From Ruegeria lacuscaerulensis (GTDB lineage Bacteria > Pseudomonadota > Alphaproteobacteria > Rhodobacterales > Rhodobacteraceae), in contig NZ_WPZL01000014.1 of the NCBI RefSeq assembly GCF_013031245.1, positions 1-64,000 on the forward strand: a DNA stretch of 64,000 nt. The letters are read 5' to 3'. The position numbers and the translations under genes were made by a program. The notes beneath the pieces were generated by a model, which was not told the origin of the DNA, did not search any database, and saw nothing but the letters and a program-made list of their open reading frames with translations. Positions within the stretch are counted from its first letter, which is position 1, and each line of letters starts with the position of its first letter. Below, piece by piece: positions 56,132-63,688 of the stretch.

Positions 56132-57220
56132 ATGCCCAACCGTTCCCAGATTCAGGCCCGTGCCGCGATGATGCGGGTGCGTTTTGAGGCCGCCGGGGCG
56201 CAGGTCGTGGACCCGCCTCTGTTGCAGCCGGCCGAAACCCTGCTGGACCTCTATGGTGAAGATATCCGGGCCCGTGCCTATGTGACCTCGGACGCGTTAC
56301 GCGGCGAACAGATGCTGCGCCCGGATTTCACCATGCCGGTGGTTCAGATGCATATGAGCGAGGGCGCTGAGCCCGCACGCTATACCTATTCCGGTGAAGT
56401 CTTCCGGCGACAAGAGCACGACCCGGACCGGTCCAATGAGTACGTTCAGGTTGGTTACGAAGTCTTCGACCGCAATGATCCTGCCGGGGCGGATGCCGAG
56501 GTATTCTCGCTGTTCGCATTGCAACTGCGTGGCTTGCCTTTGCGCGCGGCGACCGGGGATATCGGTATCCTGACGGCGGCGGTGCAGGGTTTGCGCACGA
56601 CAGATCGCCGTAAAGCTGCATTGATGCGGCATTTGTGGCGTCCACGCCGGTTCCGAATTCTGCTGGAACGTTACGCTGGGCGTAAGCCCGGCCCTGAAGG
56701 GCGCGATACACTTCTGGACGCCGAAAACCCGCTGGATGGTGACGTCCCAATGATTGGCAAGCGTCGCGCGTCCGAGATCGAGGCGCGGATCGAAGCTCTG
56801 CGCGAAGATCGCGAAACGCCGCCAATTTCGGACAACGAACTGGCCGGGTTGGAAACGCTGCTGAACGTGCGCGAAACCATGCCATTTGCGTTGGAACAGT
56901 TGCGCGATGTGGCAGTCGATTTGCCGCAGATCACGCCAGCGCTGAACCGGCTTGAGGCTCGGATCGCTTCGCTTCAGGCGCGTGGTGTCGATGTCGAGAC
57001 GTTGGATTTCGAGGCTGCCTATGGCCGCACTTCGATGGAGTATTACGACGGGTTCGTCTTTGGTTTTTACGCCGAGGGACGCCCGGACCTGCCGCCCATC
57101 GCGACCGGTGGGCGCTATGACGCGCTGACACGGCAATTGGGCAACGGGGCAGAAATCCCCGCCGTGGGTGGCGTGATCCGCCCGGACCTGATGCTCGAGA
57201 TCGAGGAGGACGCGCAATGA
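56132..57220 (+). CDS. hisZ: ATP phosphoribosyltransferase regulatory subunit HisZ
   Basis: This 362-aa catalytically inactive HisRS paralogue is required with the short HisG to form the first enzyme of histidine synthesis. It has synthetase-like motifs (LRPDFTMPVVQMH, YSGEVFRRQ, YYDGFVFGFY, ATGGRYDAL) but lacks the tRNA-binding domain. It starts 3 bases after hisS and overlaps hisG by 4 bases. Confidence 0.95.
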   Translation: MPNRSQIQARAAMMRVRFEAAGAQVVDPPLLQPAETLLDLYGEDIRARAYVTSDALRGEQMLRPDFTMPVVQMHMSEGAEPARYTYSGEVFRRQEHDPDRSNEYVQVGYEVFDRNDPAGADAEVFSLFALQLRGLPLRAATGDIGILTAAVQGLRTTDRRKAALMRHLWRPRRFRILLERYAGRKPGPEGRDTLLDAENPLDGDVPMIGKRRASEIEARIEALREDRETPPISDNELAGLETLLNVRETMPFALEQLRDVAVDLPQITPALNRLEARIASLQARGVDVETLDFEAAYGRTSMEYYDGFVFGFYAEGRPDLPPIATGGRYDALTRQLGNGAEIPAVGGVIRPDLMLEIEEDAQ

Positions 57221-57906
57221 GCCTGAAACTTGGCGTGCCCTCCAAGGGCCGGTTGATGGAGAAAACCTTCTCGTGGTTCGAAAAGCGCGGCATCACCCTG
57301 TCGCGGAGCGGGTCGGATCGGGAATACGCGGGTAAGGTCGAAGGGATCGACGGGGTATCGTTGATCCTGCTGTCGGCCGGGGAAATCCCACGCGAACTGG
57401 CTGCCGGGCGCATTCATCTGGGCGTCACCGGAACAGATCTGGTGCAAGAGAAACTACCGCGCTGGGAACAGCAGGTTGAGCAGGTCTCGAAACTGGGGTT
57501 CGGCAAGGCGGATCTGATCATTGCTACGCCTGCCTGCTGGGTGGATGTCGATACGCTGGACGATCTGGATGCCGCGGCGGCGGCCTTCCGCAAGGCGCAT
57601 GGCCACCGGCTGCGGATTGCCACGAAATACCATCGGCTGGTGCGCGAGTTTCTGACCGAGGCAGGTGTGGCGGATTACACGCTCGTGGACAGCCAGGGCG
57701 CGACCGAGGGCACCGTCGTGAATGAAACGGCCGAGGCGATAGCGGATATCACCTCGACCGGTGAAACCCTGCGGGCGAACCACCTGAAAATCCTGACGGA
57801 TGGGCTGATCCTGCAATCGCAGGCAACGCTTTGGCGCAGTCGGGTGGCTAGCTATAACGACGACAGCAAGGCCGTTCTGTCCGAAGTAATGGATCGTCTG
57901 AGCTGA
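57217..57906 (+). CDS. hisG: ATP phosphoribosyltransferase catalytic subunit HisG (short form)
   Basis: This is a 229-aa short-form HisG, which condenses ATP with PRPP at the start of histidine synthesis. It begins LGVPSKGRLM, has GVTGTDL and the PRPP loop region VDSQGATEGTV, and lacks the C-terminal regulatory domain, consistent with its dependence on HisZ. Its start overlaps the hisZ stop. The next gene is convergent and abuts it exactly. Confidence 0.95.
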   Translation: MSLKLGVPSKGRLMEKTFSWFEKRGITLSRSGSDREYAGKVEGIDGVSLILLSAGEIPRELAAGRIHLGVTGTDLVQEKLPRWEQQVEQVSKLGFGKADLIIATPACWVDVDTLDDLDAAAAAFRKAHGHRLRIATKYHRLVREFLTEAGVADYTLVDSQGATEGTVVNETAEAIADITSTGETLRANHLKILTDGLILQSQATLWRSRVASYNDDSKAVLSEVMDRLS

Positions 57907-58338
57907 TTAAAGCACCCCGATTTCCGCCAGCGCGCGGTTAAGATCGTCGGGCAGGGCATCGTCCTGCTCGCGCCCCTGCGGTAGGTCGGCAGGGGTGTCT
58001 TCGGGTTTCAGATAACGCCAGCCCTGGAACGGGCGTTTCAGGGCAGTTTGGGTTCGGTGCACCTCGGGATCCAGCACAATGGCGCAGCGGCGGATACCGT
58101 CTTCGCCGCGTACTTCGTCCAACCGCCGGATACGCTGACGGCACTGAATGACACCCTTGATCACCCAATATATTGATCCGCCATTCAGAATCTCGGCCTC
58201 GCGTTTGGGCCACATGCGGGTGACGTGGCGCGGGCACCCGTCCTCATAAAGCGGTTTGCGGCTGTCCTGCCACTCGATCAGCGTGTCGACGCTTTCCGAT
58301 CCGACCGAGAGTTTTATCAGGTTTACGTACTTATCCAC
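57907..58338 (-). CDS. DUF1489 family protein
   Basis: This 143-aa protein matches DUF1489, a conserved alphaproteobacterial family of unknown function. Recognised features are NLIKLSVGSESVDTL, the basic TRMWPKREAEIL, GSIYWVIKGVIQCRQRI and FQGWRYLKPEDTP. The start is GTG at 58338, which overlaps a perfect DnaA-box sequence. Its stop abuts the hisG stop. It is probably cytoplasmic. Confidence 0.9.
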   Translation of the reverse strand: MDKYVNLIKLSVGSESVDTLIEWQDSRKPLYEDGCPRHVTRMWPKREAEILNGGSIYWVIKGVIQCRQRIRRLDEVRGEDGIRRCAIVLDPEVHRTQTALKRPFQGWRYLKPEDTPADLPQGREQDDALPDDLNRALAEIGVL

Positions 58339-58350
58339 AGCTTTCCCACA
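58331..58350. promoter_or_regulatory. Two DnaA-box-like sites upstream of nrdJ
   Basis: TTATCCACA (58331-58339) is the exact DnaA-box consensus, and TTTCCCACA (58342-58350) matches 7 of 9 bases in the same orientation, 11 bases on. They lie 118-137 bases before nrdJ and at the start codon of the divergent DUF1489 gene. DnaA boxes regulate ribonucleotide reductase genes in E. coli; here this is inference. Confidence 0.4.
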
Positions 58351-58415
58351 GAGTCGTCCCGAACTTCCTCTTTATATTGTAGCTCACCAAGCGCCGTCAT
58401 CAAGGTGTTGTGGTG

Positions 58416-58446
58416 GAGGTATGATTTAGGATAGTCTGGATACCTC
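58416..58446. promoter_or_regulatory. Inverted repeat before nrdJ
   Basis: GAGGTAT (58416-58422) and ATACCTC (58440-58446) form a perfect 7-bp inverted repeat separated by 17 bases, ending 21 bases before the nrdJ ATG. It could be an operator or a leader hairpin near the ribosome-binding region. It does not match the NrdR-box consensus. Confidence 0.3.
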
Positions 58447-58467
58447 TTTCAATACAGGGAATCACCA

Positions 58468-60750
58468 ATGAGCCGCTTTGCCGCCCCCATCGCCGAGCAG
58501 ATCTGGGACATGAAGTACCGCTTAAAGAAAGCGGATGGCACCCCCATTGACCAGACGGTCGAAGATAGCTGGCGGCGCATCGCCCGCGATCTGGCACGGG
58601 TGGAGAAAGACCCCGCGCATTGGGAAGAGAAGTTCTTCGAGGCGCTGGAGGATTTCAAATACCTGCCTGCCGGTCGCATCACGGCGGGCGCGGGCACCGC
58701 GCGGCAGGTAACCTTGTTCAACTGTTTTGTAATGGGCACGGTGCCCGACAGCATGGGCGGAATCTTCGACATGCTGAAGGAGGCCGCGCTGACCATGCAG
58801 CAGGGTGGGGGGATTGGCTACGATTTCTCGACCATCCGCCCACGCGGAGCGGATGTGCATGGCGTGGCGGCAGATGCCTCTGGACCGTTATCGTTCATGG
58901 ATGTGTGGGACGCCATGTGCCGCACCATCATGTCCGCCGGATCTCGCCGCGGCGCGATGATGGCGACAATGCGCTGCGACCACCCGGATATCGAACAGTT
59001 CATCACCGCCAAATCCGATCCGGCCCGCCTGCGCATGTTCAACATGTCCGTGCTGGTAACGGATGCCTTTATGGAGGCCGTAAAGGCAGATGGCCCGTGG
59101 GAACTGGTGTTCGGAGACAAGGTTTATCACACCGTTCAGGCCCGCGACCTGTGGAACAAGATCATGCAGGCGACTTATGATTATGCCGAACCCGGCGTGA
59201 TCTTCATCGACCGCATCAATCAGGCCAACAACCTCAGCTATGTCGAAACCATCGCGGCGACAAACCCCTGCGGTGAGCAGCCTTTGCCGCCCTACGGGGC
59301 GTGCCTGCTGGGCTCGATCAACATGGCGCGTCTGGTGGCCGAGCCGTTCAAAAAGAGCGCGCATCTGGACGAAGCAGCGATGCAGGAACTGGTCGCGACC
59401 GCCGTTCGGATGATGGACAACGTGGTGGACGCGTCGAAGTTCCCGCTGCCCGAACAAGCCGCCGAGGCGCAGGCCAAGCGCCGTATCGGGCTGGGCGTGA
59501 CGGGTCTGGCCGATGCTCTGCTGATGCTGGGGCTGCGCTATGGCTCCGACGAGGCGGCGCGTCAAACCGAACGCTGGCTGCACGCGATCGCCCGCGCCGC
59601 GTATCTGGCGTCGGTCGACTTGGCGAAGGAAAAAGGGGCATTCCCTTTGTTTGATGCCGAGAAATACCTGGCCAGTGGCACAATGCAGCAGATGGACGAG
59701 GATGTGCGCGATGCGATCCGTGAGCATGGTATCCGCAACGCGTTGCTGACATCGATTGCTCCGACGGGGACGATTTCTCTGTACGCGGGCAATGTGTCTT
59801 CGGGAATCGAGCCGGTATTTGCCTATGCCTATACCCGTAAGGTGCTGCAGAAAGACGGGTCGCGCACTGAAGAAGAAGTAGTCGACTACGCAGTGCAGAT
59901 GTGGCGCGACCAATTCGGTGACAAGGAGTTGCCGGATTACTTTGTCAACGCACAGACGCTTTCCCCGTCCGATCACGTCAAAATGCAGGCGGCAGCGCAG
60001 AAATGGATCGACAGTTCAATCTCGAAAACCATCAACTGCCCGGAAGACATCAGCTTTGACGCGTTCAAGGACGTCTACATGCAGGCCTGGGATCAGGGTT
60101 GTAAGGGCTGCACGACCTACCGCCCCAATGATGTGACGGGTTCGGTCCTGACCGTTTCGGAAAGCGACGACAAAGCGCCGGGCGAAAGCGCCAATGCTCC
60201 GCATGAGGTTGATGGTGGCGAGGTCGTCTATATGTCGGAGCCACTGGATCGCCCGCAATCGCTGGAGGGTTCGACCTATAAGCTGAAGTGGCCCGACAGC
60301 GAGCACGCGATCTATCTGACCATCAACGACATCGTGATCGGAGGCCGCCGCCGCCCATTCGAGGTGTTCATCAACTCGAAGAACATGGAGCACTACGCAT
60401 GGACGCTGGCGCTGACCCGGATGATCTCGGCCGTGTTTCGGCGGGGCGGAGATGTTTCCTTTGTGGTCGAAGAGTTGAAGGCTGTGTTCGACCCACGCGG
60501 CGGTGCTTGGGTCAAGGGCAAGTACATCCCGTCGATCCTGGCCGCGATTGGTGGCGTGATCGAACAACACCTGATCAATATCGGCTTCCTGGAAGGCGAA
60601 GGCATGGGGCTGAAGTCGGATCCTCAGGCGCAAGTCGTCAACATGGATGCCCCGCGTGGCAAGGCGTGCCCGTCTTGCGGGCAGTTTGATATGGTGATGA
60701 TCGAAGGATGTATGACCTGCCGCAGTTGCGGGCATTCCAAGTGCGGATAG
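58468..60750 (+). CDS. nrdJ: Adenosylcobalamin-dependent ribonucleotide reductase (class II)
   Basis: This 760-aa oxygen-tolerant reductase makes deoxyribonucleotides using vitamin B12 coenzyme. It has the radical-site region FNCFVMG (Cys), the active-site loop NPCGEQPLPPYGACLLGSINM, TSIAPTGTISLYAG, and the C-terminal redox zinc-ribbon-like tail C-x2-C..C-x2-C..C (KACPSCGQ, CMTCRSCGHSKC). No class I or III partner is nearby, and no cobalamin riboswitch was seen upstream. This single-gene class II enzyme is typical of Rhodobacterales. Confidence 0.95.
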   Translation: MSRFAAPIAEQIWDMKYRLKKADGTPIDQTVEDSWRRIARDLARVEKDPAHWEEKFFEALEDFKYLPAGRITAGAGTARQVTLFNCFVMGTVPDSMGGIFDMLKEAALTMQQGGGIGYDFSTIRPRGADVHGVAADASGPLSFMDVWDAMCRTIMSAGSRRGAMMATMRCDHPDIEQFITAKSDPARLRMFNMSVLVTDAFMEAVKADGPWELVFGDKVYHTVQARDLWNKIMQATYDYAEPGVIFIDRINQANNLSYVETIAATNPCGEQPLPPYGACLLGSINMARLVAEPFKKSAHLDEAAMQELVATAVRMMDNVVDASKFPLPEQAAEAQAKRRIGLGVTGLADALLMLGLRYGSDEAARQTERWLHAIARAAYLASVDLAKEKGAFPLFDAEKYLASGTMQQMDEDVRDAIREHGIRNALLTSIAPTGTISLYAGNVSSGIEPVFAYAYTRKVLQKDGSRTEEEVVDYAVQMWRDQFGDKELPDYFVNAQTLSPSDHVKMQAAAQKWIDSSISKTINCPEDISFDAFKDVYMQAWDQGCKGCTTYRPNDVTGSVLTVSESDDKAPGESANAPHEVDGGEVVYMSEPLDRPQSLEGSTYKLKWPDSEHAIYLTINDIVIGGRRRPFEVFINSKNMEHYAWTLALTRMISAVFRRGGDVSFVVEELKAVFDPRGGAWVKGKYIPSILAAIGGVIEQHLINIGFLEGEGMGLKSDPQAQVVNMDAPRGKACPSCGQFDMVMIEGCMTCRSCGHSKCG

Positions 60751-60774
60751 GTAAGAGAGTTTTTCTATTTTGTG

Positions 60775-60810
60775 AACCGCCAGACAATACGAACCCATTT
60801 CGGCGGTTTT
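60775..60810 (+). terminator. Possible weak terminator after nrdJ
   Basis: AACCGCC (60775-60781) pairs with GGCGGTT (60802-60808) across a 20-base loop, followed by only two further T residues. It is the only hairpin visible just after the nrdJ stop. Confidence 0.35.
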
Positions 60811-61245
60811 GGCACCCATAAACAAGGTTATTGCTGCCCAAGCATTGAACACACCTTGTTTTCTTAGCATTTGGAAGGCGTCTGAATTGTAGAACGGGCG
60901 CTTTCCGCATTTTCCGACCGTACCAGAGGGAATTGGCGTGTATCCTTTACTTTGGTAGTTTCTCCCGATGCCGTCGGCGCTGGATATTTTTCTCAGAAGT
61001 TTTTTCGAGTTGCGCCTGCAACGACCGGCCGCTGGTTGTGTTTTATTGATGAGCCCCATCCAAGTGGTCGAATAAGATTGTTCGTGCTTGACGGCTTTTG
61101 GTCCACCAGGACGACAGATTCCGACACGGGTCGATTTCGTGACTGAAGTGGAAGCATGCCGGAAGTTCTGCAATGACCGGATTGCATGGGTTATCGTGTT
61201 CATTGGAGCCAGGATCAAAAACTACATAACCGTGCGGATGTGAGA
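60811..61245. other. Intergenic stretch without a supported gene
   Basis: Only short open frames without ribosome-binding sites or motifs cross this AT-richer stretch. It should contain the promoter for the small Cys-rich gene at 61246, but none is obvious. Confidence 0.4.
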
Positions 61246-61464
61246 ATGACAAAACAAACTGCGGTGCTTGAAAGCAAATTGACGTGCCCCGAATGCGGTC
61301 ACGTCGAGGTTGAGACAATGCCAACAGACGCCTGCCAGTGGTATTACGAATGCAAGTCGTGTGCGGTTGTTTTGAGGCCGCTTGAAGGCGATTGCTGTGT
61401 CTATTGCTCCTATGCAACAGTCCCTTGCCCCCCAGTTCAGTTAGGGCATAGCTGTTGCGGGTAG
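61246..61464 (+). CDS. Small cysteine-rich GDCCVYCSY protein
   Basis: This 72-aa protein has two cysteine clusters. The first is zinc-ribbon-like: CPECGH near residue 14 and ECKSCA near residue 35. The second is a distinctive motif GDCCVYCSYATVPCPP, followed by a GHSCCG end. I recognise this as a conserved small-protein family of proteobacteria without assigned function, often seen near metal-handling genes; here it stands alone. ATG 61246 is chosen as the family-like start (MTKQTAVLESKLTCPEC), although the frame opens at 61186. It is likely a metal-binding cytoplasmic protein. Confidence 0.75.
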   Translation: MTKQTAVLESKLTCPECGHVEVETMPTDACQWYYECKSCAVVLRPLEGDCCVYCSYATVPCPPVQLGHSCCG

Positions 61465-61822
61465 GTTTCGTCGGCTTTGTTGAACCCACTCTGTCAGAAC
61501 AGTGGATCAGGGTCGGTGTTAATTGGTCTGGGCGACATTTCTTAGTACAGTTTTTCGCCTGACCAGCAGAGCAGAGGTGCGCCTCTTTCTAACTCTCGGG
61601 GCAATTAAAGTGTTTGCCATCTGCGAGAAGGTCGACGAGGTTAATTGCCACGATCATCGAAAAGCCGGTGGTTCAGCGAAACCGCCTCACGCCTGGCTGA
61701 AAAATGATTCTCTAAAGCAACAATTTCGTTAATGCTGCATTAACGTCTCTTTTCCGCCAAAATTTACACTGATAAGGGTGGCGATGTGAGCAGTGATATG
61801 TTGAAAGGTACGGGCGGGTACA
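61465..61822. other. Intergenic stretch with regulatory palindrome
   Basis: No gene is supported here; the 69-codon frame at 61523-61732 has no motif. The notable content is the palindrome at 61727-61745, annotated separately. Confidence 0.45.
61727..61745. promoter_or_regulatory. Perfect 19-bp palindrome matching a CtrA site
   Basis: CGTTAATGC-T-GCATTAACG is a perfect 9-bp inverted repeat around one base. It contains TTAA-N7-TTAAC, the consensus binding site of the alphaproteobacterial response regulator CtrA. It lies about 80 bases before the start of the 61823 gene. A GATTC (GANTC, CcrM methylation site) lies just upstream at about 61706. Confidence 0.5.
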
Positions 61823-62338
61823 ATGAGAGCCGGAGAAAACGGTCGTATAGCCATTCGATGGGATCAAACGGAAATTGACGGACTAGAGGTAGCGCCTTTG
61901 TCTTACCTTAGTGTCGGCGCCGCCTGGGCATGGCGCGGACAAGCACGTTTCCTGGTTGATTCAGCCGATCAGAGTCAGCAAAGAAACGGTGGTGCACCGG
62001 GTCACGCCACGAGGATGTTGAGTTCCTCCTCTCCGTTTCCGGATGTATCGGATGCGGCGAGCGGCCTTCTTGTTCTGACCAATGGGGCGCAGCAATTTAC
62101 AGCGACGTTGATTTCAGGCGCAGGCGAATCGGGCCCGTTACTGGTATTTGAGAATGAATGCCCTGCGCGGGACCAGGAGTTCTGGATCAGCGCATTTACC
62201 GAAACTGAACTTCAAAGCGGCGAAGCAGCTCAGACAGACGACACAGTTATTGTATTTCCGCCCAAACCCCGGATGGATAACAGGTTGGCTTCTCCGGAGC
62301 GCCGATCGGTGGCCTATGCCGGTCGCAGAGGTGACTGA
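61823..62338 (+). CDS. Conserved-looking protein of unknown function
   Basis: I do not recognise this 171-aa protein. It has no signal peptide or membrane helix. It begins MRAGENGRIAIRWDQTEIDG and has a short Ser-rich stretch near residue 70. The strand-rich middle is ASGLLVLTNGAQQFTATLIS, and the tail is basic (RMDNRLASPERRSVAYAGRRGD). The ATG lacks a strong ribosome-binding site. A CtrA-type palindrome upstream suggests cell-cycle or CtrA-dependent control, which is inference. Confidence 0.6.
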   Translation: MRAGENGRIAIRWDQTEIDGLEVAPLSYLSVGAAWAWRGQARFLVDSADQSQQRNGGAPGHATRMLSSSSPFPDVSDAASGLLVLTNGAQQFTATLISGAGESGPLLVFENECPARDQEFWISAFTETELQSGEAAQTDDTVIVFPPKPRMDNRLASPERRSVAYAGRRGD

Positions 62339-62402
62339 TTAGTCGACCGGGCCGGGTGCCCTCCTAATCCGCAAAGTATCCCAAGCTGTACGAAAAGGCA
62401 TG

Positions 62403-62430
62403 TTGACTCTGCGCTTTCTACGGATATAAG
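62403..62430 (+). promoter_or_regulatory. Promoter of rpsD
   Basis: TTGACT (62403-62408) and TATAAG (62425-62430) are separated by 16 bases and differ from the sigma-70 consensus by one base each. Transcription would start near 62437, giving a leader of about 110 bases before rpsD. Confidence 0.75.
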
Positions 62431-62453
62431 CGCGGCTTCATTGGTGTTGGTGG

Positions 62454-62482
62454 CCCCCGTAAGGGGATGCCTGTCATGGGGG
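62454..62482 (+). promoter_or_regulatory. rpsD leader with two alternative hairpins
   Basis: CCCCC (62454-62458) can pair either with the nearby GGGG (62463-62466) or with the more distant GGGGG (62478-62482), but not both. Such competing stems in a ribosomal-protein leader could serve autoregulation by S4; this is inference from pairing only. Confidence 0.3.
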
Positions 62483-62550
62483 AAACCTCAAGAGGACAAC
62501 GCCCTTCATAGTGGCCTGAACGGGCCTCGACCTTAAGAAGGAGATCAGCC

Positions 62551-63171
62551 GTGACCAAACGCACGTCTGCCAAGTACAAAATCGACCGCCGGATGGGCGA
62601 AAACATCTGGGGTCGTCCGAAATCCCCGATCAACCGCCGTGAATACGGCCCCGGCCAGCACGGTCAGCGCCGCAAGGGCAAACTGTCGGACTTCGGTCTG
62701 CAGCTGCGCGCAAAGCAGAAGCTGAAGGGCTACTACGGTGACCTGACCGAGAAGCAGTTCCGCCGCATCTACGCCGAAGCCGAGCGTGTCAAAGGCGACA
62801 CCGGTGAAAACCTGATCGGCCTGCTGGAGCGCCGCCTGGACGCCGTCGTCTACCGCGCCAAGTTCGTGCCGACCGTATTCGCTGCACGTCAGTTCGTGAA
62901 CCACGGCCACGTCAAAGTGAACGGCAAGCGGGTGAACATCCCGTCCTACCGCGTCAAAGAAGGCGACGTGATCGAAGTGCGTGACAAGTCCAAGCAATTG
63001 GCTGTTGTTCTGGAAGCCGTCGCCCTGGCAGAGCGCGATGTTCCTGACTACATCGATGCCGACCACTCGAAAATGACCGCGACCTTCGTGCGCGCACCGG
63101 GCCTGGGCGATGTGCCTTACCCGGTCATGATGGAACCGAACCTGGTCGTCGAATTCTACGCGAAGAACTAA
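62551..63171 (+). CDS. rpsD: 30S ribosomal protein S4
   Basis: This 206-aa protein is the primary 16S-binding protein of the small subunit. The GTG start lies 7 bases after AAGGAG (62538-62543). The N-terminal SxxKYKIDRR region, [22 protein letters not shown] and the S4 RNA-binding domain ([30 protein letters not shown]) are all present. The C-terminal VEFYAKN is typical of the alphaproteobacterial form. It is monocistronic with its own promoter and terminator. Confidence 0.97.
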   Translation: MTKRTSAKYKIDRRMGENIWGRPKSPINRREYGPGQHGQRRKGKLSDFGLQLRAKQKLKGYYGDLTEKQFRRIYAEAERVKGDTGENLIGLLERRLDAVVYRAKFVPTVFAARQFVNHGHVKVNGKRVNIPSYRVKEGDVIEVRDKSKQLAVVLEAVALAERDVPDYIDADHSKMTATFVRAPGLGDVPYPVMMEPNLVVEFYAKN

Positions 63172-63202
63172 TTAGCTTGCAGTGAAATACTGTTAAGCAT
63201 CT

Positions 63203-63233
63203 AAAAAGGCTCCCGATGCGGGGGCCTTTTTTT
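63203..63233 (+). terminator. Intrinsic terminator of rpsD
   Basis: AAAAAGGCTCCCG pairs with CGGGGGCCTTTTT around an ATG loop, with one G-U pair, and is followed by further T residues. It ends 62 bases after the rpsD stop. Confidence 0.9.
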
Positions 63234-63688
63234 ACCAAAAGCGCAATCGTTAGCGTTTCATGCAACTTCGACTGGAAATCCAAAAATATAGTCCGTTGCA
63301 TATCAACTAAAACCCGTTCGATTTTTTCTTCGAACACAGCGATGGGAATCCATGGCCGAAAGCGCGGGCTCTTGCTGGCGCAAGGGTCGATTTATCTCGC
63401 GGCCCGCCTGATTGGCCCACTCAAGGCGTTAAAATTTCGGGCGACATCGCAGCATTTCCATTTCGAAGAGGCTTTTTGTGTGGAGCCGGGGGCGGAAGGC
63501 CTGTCTTGGTAAGACTCGGGGCCGGATGGGCGGAATTGCATACAGGTCACGGCGTCATAGGCCCTAGCTGAATGCAGGAAAGCTGCTATGTTTTTCCTAA
63601 AGCCAAAAGGGAAAGCTGTAATACAATCCTCAAAACCAAAAAGGGGAAGCAGCTATATATACCCCAAAACCAACAGGGACAGAAAAAC
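63234..63688. other. Upstream region of the halogenase gene
   Basis: The 98-codon frame at 63216-63512 overlaps the rpsD terminator and has no recognisable motif, so I do not call it. The last 90 bases are purine-rich and repetitive (see separate entry). The promoter for the halogenase gene should lie here but is not clear. Confidence 0.4.
63603..63678. repeat. Degenerate CCAAAA(A)GGG repeats before the halogenase gene
   Basis: CCAAAAGGGAAAGC (63603-63616), CCAAAAAGGGGAAGC (63636-63650) and CCAAAACCAACAGGG (63664-63678) are three related elements spaced 28-33 bases apart, close to three helical turns. They end 10 bases before the start codon. The last one overlaps the likely ribosome-binding region (CAGGGAC). 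They could be regulator sites or a local duplication. Confidence 0.3.

Noticed and set aside
58339..58467. Cobalamin riboswitch before nrdJ
   Set aside because: The gap is too short and lacks a B12-box-like sequence and the multi-stem architecture.
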